Positions 61,901 through 64,000 of a stretch of 64,000 nt of DNA are shown here, one piece after another (position 1 is the first letter of the stretch; every line of letters starts with the position of its first letter). Origin of the DNA: Butyrivibrio hungatei DSM 14810. GTDB lineage: Bacteria > Bacillota > Clostridia > Lachnospirales > Lachnospiraceae. Position numbers and translations under genes: made by a program. The stretch covers positions 62,001 through 126,000 of the forward strand of contig NZ_FRDH01000006.1 of NCBI RefSeq assembly GCF_900143205.1, in the 5' to 3' direction. Below the pieces are notes generated by a model. The model was given only the letters and a program-made list of their open reading frames with translations, did not search any database and was not told where the DNA came from.

Positions 61901-62060
61901 CTAAGCTTTTCTTTATAACTTCCGTAAGGTATCTAGAAAGAATTCCTGATGCTTCTGCAGAATCAATTTTCTCAGTATACTTCAAATCATCTTGTTGAGT
62001 AGATAATTCTTTCTGAACTAGATTATTTATTACTTGCTCATAAAGACCTGGTTTCAACAT
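58911..62060 (-). CDS. PLD-DEAD/DEAH helicase-DUF3427 protein
   Basis: A 1049-residue protein. Phospholipase-D-like domain about 135-260 (RLHAKAYIFYRN with His222 and Lys224, TAYIGSSNMS). Superfamily 2 helicase: Walker A ATGTGKT (347-353), DEFHH (443-447), LTATPERMDG (468-477), and in the second lobe NEGVDIPEVD and QQLGRGLR. The DUF3427-type C-terminal region follows from about residue 720. Such proteins are linked to phage defence or DNA repair. The HKD motif lacks its Asp, as in family members I recall. AT-rich coding. RBS AAGGA. Confidence 0.92.
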   Translation of the reverse strand: MLKPGLYEQVINNLVQKELSTQQDDLKYTEKIDSAEASGILSRYLTEVIKKSLDSVSEQDELGAKVDLVNKVVELLSKETQQSDLQELAVDEKAEQLLALLSESDPMYKIGKRKAKDVVRPETSVAQSSLFTGAVHEPQMYLELKKEMETADRIDMLVSFIKWSGLRLLIEELRKFTDRGGRLRIITTSYMGATDIKAVDELRKLQNTEVRISYDTKRTRLHAKAYIFYRNTSFTTAYIGSSNMSNVAMSSGLEWNIKATAKDMGATIKKIEATFESYWNSTTFEEYTENSYGKLKHALKAEKYSSDGDKYQYIVDVNPYPYQQQILDRISAEREIHGRYKNLIVAATGTGKTVIAALDYRRFCKENPNQKNRILFVAHREEILKQSLATFRAVLKNPNFGELFVGNNKPESLDNLFVSIQTVASQKLYVILEEDYYDYIVVDEFHHAAAPTYQGLLSKFTPKVLLGLTATPERMDGKSILDYFDGHVAAEIRLPEAIERKLLCPFQYFGVSDETDLSNVRWGRGGYDKTELSNLYSLNREVAVKRSNHIINSIHKYVTDMDSLHGLGFCVSVEHAKFMAEQFNEKGIPSIALTADSSEQERNTAKSRLVNGEFIFIFVVDLYNEGVDIPEVDTVLFLRPTESLTIFLQQLGRGLRLAEGKECLTVLDFIGQANKKYNFEEKFAALLSNTEHSVQYEMKKGFVALPKGCYIQLEKKASDIILNNIKKSFGDRMGLISRIESFTEDSGQELTLANFIKYYRLKLSTIYSKYSFTRLCADARVIENFNEPLEEVVTKAFSKIIAIDSRRWIKFLLKVLPSLETVDIGSMSPLEKRMLQMFYVTIWNETAENWEDDKVKNNLAELAKCKLLLKEIIDILEIKYDDLDIIDKSVDVGFECPLDLYCTYTRDQILVAMDFMKPNTVREGCKWLPEKNIDIFFVTLNKSDKDYSPTTMYEDYSINSELFHWQSQSTTSDTSPTGQRYINHVSGGSKILLFVREFKKDSVGTAPYSFLGTANYLSHIGSRPMNVIWRMDNPIPAKYLKKTNKLDVG

Positions 62061-62146
62061 ATCTTTATCCTTCTCATCTTATGGCACTTACTGTTATTTG
62101 CTACCGTGTTTACATTATACCGCCCATTCATGTACTGTCTCAAGAT

Positions 62147-62335
62147 CTATGAGTCTTCATCCAACTCATCTTCAAATTCCAACCACCCAAGCAGTCTATC
62201 TTCTTCCCTCTCTCTTCTTAGCTGGTCCTGTCTGCGGTCGAAGTCACGGCGCTCTTTTGAGCTCATGCCTTTTACCAGATTCTTGTACTCTTTATCTGTG
62301 AGTCTTACATCTTTATCTCTTTTACCAAAGAACAT
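62147..62335 (-). CDS. Charged helical miniprotein, 62 aa
   Basis: AGGAGG precedes ATG 62335 by 6 nt. The product MFFGKRDKDVRLTDKEYKNL and SSKERRDFDRRQDQLRRERE is highly charged and probably coiled-coil, ending in an acidic tail. Unknown function. Confidence 0.75.
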   Translation of the reverse strand: MFFGKRDKDVRLTDKEYKNLVKGMSSKERRDFDRRQDQLRREREEDRLLGWLEFEDELDEDS

Positions 62336-62599
62336 AACTGACCTCCTTTTATTATCTAAACCACATCTTTTGTTGCATTAAGTTTTTCATTCTAAGCTCT
62401 CTTCTTTTTACCTATGATCAATTTACATCATGAAATATCCCATAAAGTTCCCAACTACATATTGTTATGGCAAAAGCTCTTTTGATAAGAGGAAGCGCAA
62501 TATATAGTACCAACAAAAAAGCAGCCTTACATTCCTGCAAAGCTACTTACTTTTTCTGTCCTCATCAAAATGAGCTATCAGCGACCTCCCTATGTCCAC

Positions 62600-62977
62600 T
62601 CAAAATCTCACGCCGCACTTTGGGCAAAACTCAAAGTCCTCAGTTGTCTCATATCCGCACTGTCTGCACTTTTTGTAGCCGCTGACAAATCCTCTTCCGC
62701 TGGTTACCCTTGTAAGGTGCTCTTGCTGAATCTCTACTGCTTCGCCCCTTGCAATTGCTTTTCCGATCTCTTTGTCCAACTCATACACTGCTCCACAGCA
62801 GCTAGTCTGCACGTAGTAGCGCTTGCTCCACTTTATGGTAGGTATAAAGAAAAGTGATAAAACCGTATATGTCATGAACACGTTGAAACGGCCGTATTTC
62901 CCGCATATTGCACAGGTCACTAACTGATTAAATGCAAAATCCTTTCTACCAGTTGAAATTCCCCAGATCAAAAACAT
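62600..62977 (-). CDS. Zinc-ribbon protein with a hydrophobic segment
   Basis: A 125-residue protein. First Cys pair CAICGKYGRFN, a short hydrophobic segment (VFMTYTVLSLFFIPTIKW), CCGAVYEL, and a C-terminal zinc ribbon CRQCGYETTEDFEFCPKCG. It starts 3 bp after the stop of the upstream miniprotein, which carries its ribosome site (GAGGGAG). Function unknown. The 264-bp gap to 62336 holds no further gene I can support. Confidence 0.8.
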   Translation of the reverse strand: MFLIWGISTGRKDFAFNQLVTCAICGKYGRFNVFMTYTVLSLFFIPTIKWSKRYYVQTSCCGAVYELDKEIGKAIARGEAVEIQQEHLTRVTSGRGFVSGYKKCRQCGYETTEDFEFCPKCGVRF

Positions 62978-62980
62978 ATC

Positions 62981-63166
62981 TTACACTCCCTCCGGCCACA
63001 CCGAGCCTACATCCAATTTATTTTCTACAAGCCATGCGTCCTCCACGGACACATACCTTATCTCGTCATTTTCATTCACTAGTGTCACAGACACTCTAGG
63101 CTGCTGCCCGGGCTGAAGTTCTTCACATCCATAGTCGCCATCATATATCTGCTTTATAGTCCACAT
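62981..63166 (-). CDS. Small protein, 61 aa
   Basis: ATG 63166 has AAGGAG 8 nt upstream. An upstream TTG lacks spacing. The product has an MWTIKQIYDGDYGCEE opening and EDAWLVENKLDVGSVWPEGV ending, a pattern I recall from short Lachnospiraceae proteins without assigned function. Operon with the zinc-ribbon gene. Confidence 0.78.
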   Translation of the reverse strand: MWTIKQIYDGDYGCEELQPGQQPRVSVTLVNENDEIRYVSVEDAWLVENKLDVGSVWPEGV

Positions 63167-63276
63167 GATCAAAGCTCCTTTTTGAAATATTATACTATAA
63201 TGATGAAAAATCAGAAGGTATCATCGGCTCCTTTGTGATAAAATAGCAAGTGCAGTCTATTTAAGGGGGATTGGTC

Positions 63277-63711
63277 GTGAAAGAGGAAAAGAAAAAAGAG
63301 ATTGTAAGAATAATTAAGTTTGTATTCTTTTCAATCTCTGCCGGGATAATAGAAATAGCGAGTTTTTCGCTACTTACGGAGCTTACAACTTTGCCATATT
63401 GGCCATGCTATCTGACAGCTCTGGTGTTATCAGTTTTATGGAACTTTACACTTAATCGCAAGTTTACATTCCAAAGTGCAAGCAACGTGCCTATAGCGAT
63501 GATTAAGGTTGCACTGTTCTATGCAGTGTTTACACCTGTTACTACTATTGGTGGAAACTATCTAGTTGAAAATCTTCACTGGAATGAATATCTTGTAACC
63601 GGGATCAACATGATCATAAATTTGAGCACTGAATACCTCTATGATAGGTTCATTGTATTTAGAGACAGCCTTGATACTCATTGCATTGATCATAAGACAA
63701 ACGAAGCGTAG
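63277..63711 (+). CDS. GtrA family membrane protein
   Basis: A 144-residue, four-helix protein. A GTG at 63277 was chosen because GGGGG lies 7 nt upstream; a TTG 6 nt earlier is too close. The features KFVFFSISAGIIEIASFSLL, VLSVLWNFTLNRKFTFQS and LSTEYLYDRFIVFR are typical of GtrA, which helps flip lipid-linked glucose or other sugars for surface polysaccharide modification. Confidence 0.9.
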   Translation: MKEEKKKEIVRIIKFVFFSISAGIIEIASFSLLTELTTLPYWPCYLTALVLSVLWNFTLNRKFTFQSASNVPIAMIKVALFYAVFTPVTTIGGNYLVENLHWNEYLVTGINMIINLSTEYLYDRFIVFRDSLDTHCIDHKTNEA

Positions 63712-63735
63712 TGGACTACGCTTCTATTTTTTACC
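63703..63735 (+). terminator. Terminator of the GtrA gene
   Basis: GAAGCGTAGT and ACTACGCTTC with a 2-nt loop, then TATTTTTT. It overlaps the stop codon. Confidence 0.9.
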
Positions 63736-63964
63736 TCTTATATCCACACTCAGACTTCTCTGGTCCGTCAACGCCAGATTCATAGTGAGCGCGGAATTCC
63801 ATGTTGATGTCACGGATTTCTTTTTTGCCATCGATGTAGTCTTGGTACATTTCGGCAAGGCCGCTCATGCAGCCGTCACAGGAGCCGCTGATGTTACCGA
63901 TGGACTCGGCTACGATGCGCTCTCTTTCTTCTCTTGTTGTATCTTTTATAAGTATTGAATCCAT
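63731..63964 (-). CDS. Small Cys-containing protein, 77 aa
   Basis: MDSILIKDTTREERERIVAE, then ISGSCDGCMSGLAEMYQDYI and a C-terminal SECGYKR. GAGG precedes the ATG. Similar short proteins occur in Lachnospiraceae without known function. The Cys pair could be a metal or redox site. Confidence 0.8.
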   Translation of the reverse strand: MDSILIKDTTREERERIVAESIGNISGSCDGCMSGLAEMYQDYIDGKKEIRDINMEFRAHYESGVDGPEKSECGYKR

Positions 63965-64000
63965 TTGTTCTTACCTCACATCTTCATATAAATGATCCAC

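Noticed and set aside
62567..62606. Possible further degenerate R1 half
   Set aside because: Only ATGAGC and ACCTCC match in order, with several gaps. Too weak to call.
1..64000. tRNA or rRNA genes
   Set aside because: No T-loop and anticodon arms or rRNA segments were found on reading either strand; a covariance scan could still reveal a divergent one.

Overview
The window looks like a chromosomal segment of an anaerobic Firmicute of the Lachnospiraceae, most like Butyrivibrio or Pseudobutyrivibrio. The case rests on strong GGAGG ribosome binding sites, sigma-A type promoters, many low-GC lipoproteins, a FeoA-FeoB fusion, meso-diaminopimelate dehydrogenase, L-lactate dehydrogenase, a cytoplasmic GH127 enzyme, ECF vitamin transporters, SpoIIE/RsbW/STAS regulators and several families typical of that group (DUF4003, DUF4956, DUF4230, CotH). 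I saw no rRNA, tRNA, integrase, transposase or CRISPR array. Family names come from reading the translated sequences by eye, not from database searches.

Layout. 1-6.4 kb: O-acetylhomoserine sulfhydrylase (cut by the window edge), a membrane protein with a Pro/Gln/Ala tail, ddh, an EAL protein and a DUF4003/membrane pair. 6.7-9.2 kb: a zinc-ribbon protein, a DUF3006-like miniprotein and a lipoprotein. 9.6-16.1 kb: GH127 arabinofuranosidase with a divergent AraC regulator, an RpiB-type isomerase, a membrane/DUF4230 pair, a PNPOx-fold protein and a STAS/ATPase-like pair. 16.3-26 kb: feoB under a Fur-like box, a PstS-like protein with two small membrane proteins, ldh, a ferredoxin-type protein opposite a Crp/Fnr regulator, then a YczE-type membrane gene and a PD-(D/E)XK-like gene lying between two inverted 164-bp MITE-like elements. 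26-36 kb: a TIR/beta-propeller membrane protein, an M13 peptidase, a CotH-DUF4956-VTC operon and a MutT gene. 36-36.4 kb: a compact locus that looks like a type I toxin-antitoxin pair with a LexA-like box inside the toxin promoter. 36.5-50 kb: lipoproteins, SpoIIE phosphatase with a MATE-RsbW fusion, a Nif11-like orphan, a rhodanese-TtcA fusion, a vitamin B6 operon and a nucleoside hydrolase/ECF operon with an attenuator-like leader. 50-55 kb: two methyltransferases and two sigma/anti-sigma pairs set head to head. 56-62 kb: an AT-rich island with a membrane protein, a metallo-beta-lactamase-fold protein and a DUF3427-type helicase. 62-64 kb: small proteins and a GtrA protein.

Three repeat families stand out. 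R1 is a 75-80 bp palindrome built from two inverted hairpin halves around GAGCCCTAGGGACGGAGGTT. Paired, single and degenerate copies occur from 7.8 to 47.9 kb, an organisation like bacterial REPINs. R2 is a tandem array of 37-bp palindromic cores (TTACCTGCAA, 17 nt, TTGCAGGTAA) at a strict 74-75 bp period. Three arrays keep the arms but differ in loop and linker. The third is the pair of inverted 164-bp elements at 23.1 and 25.1 kb.

The strongest candidates for something new are the LexA-boxed toxin/antisense locus at 36.06-36.42 kb, the R2 arrays and the R1 family.
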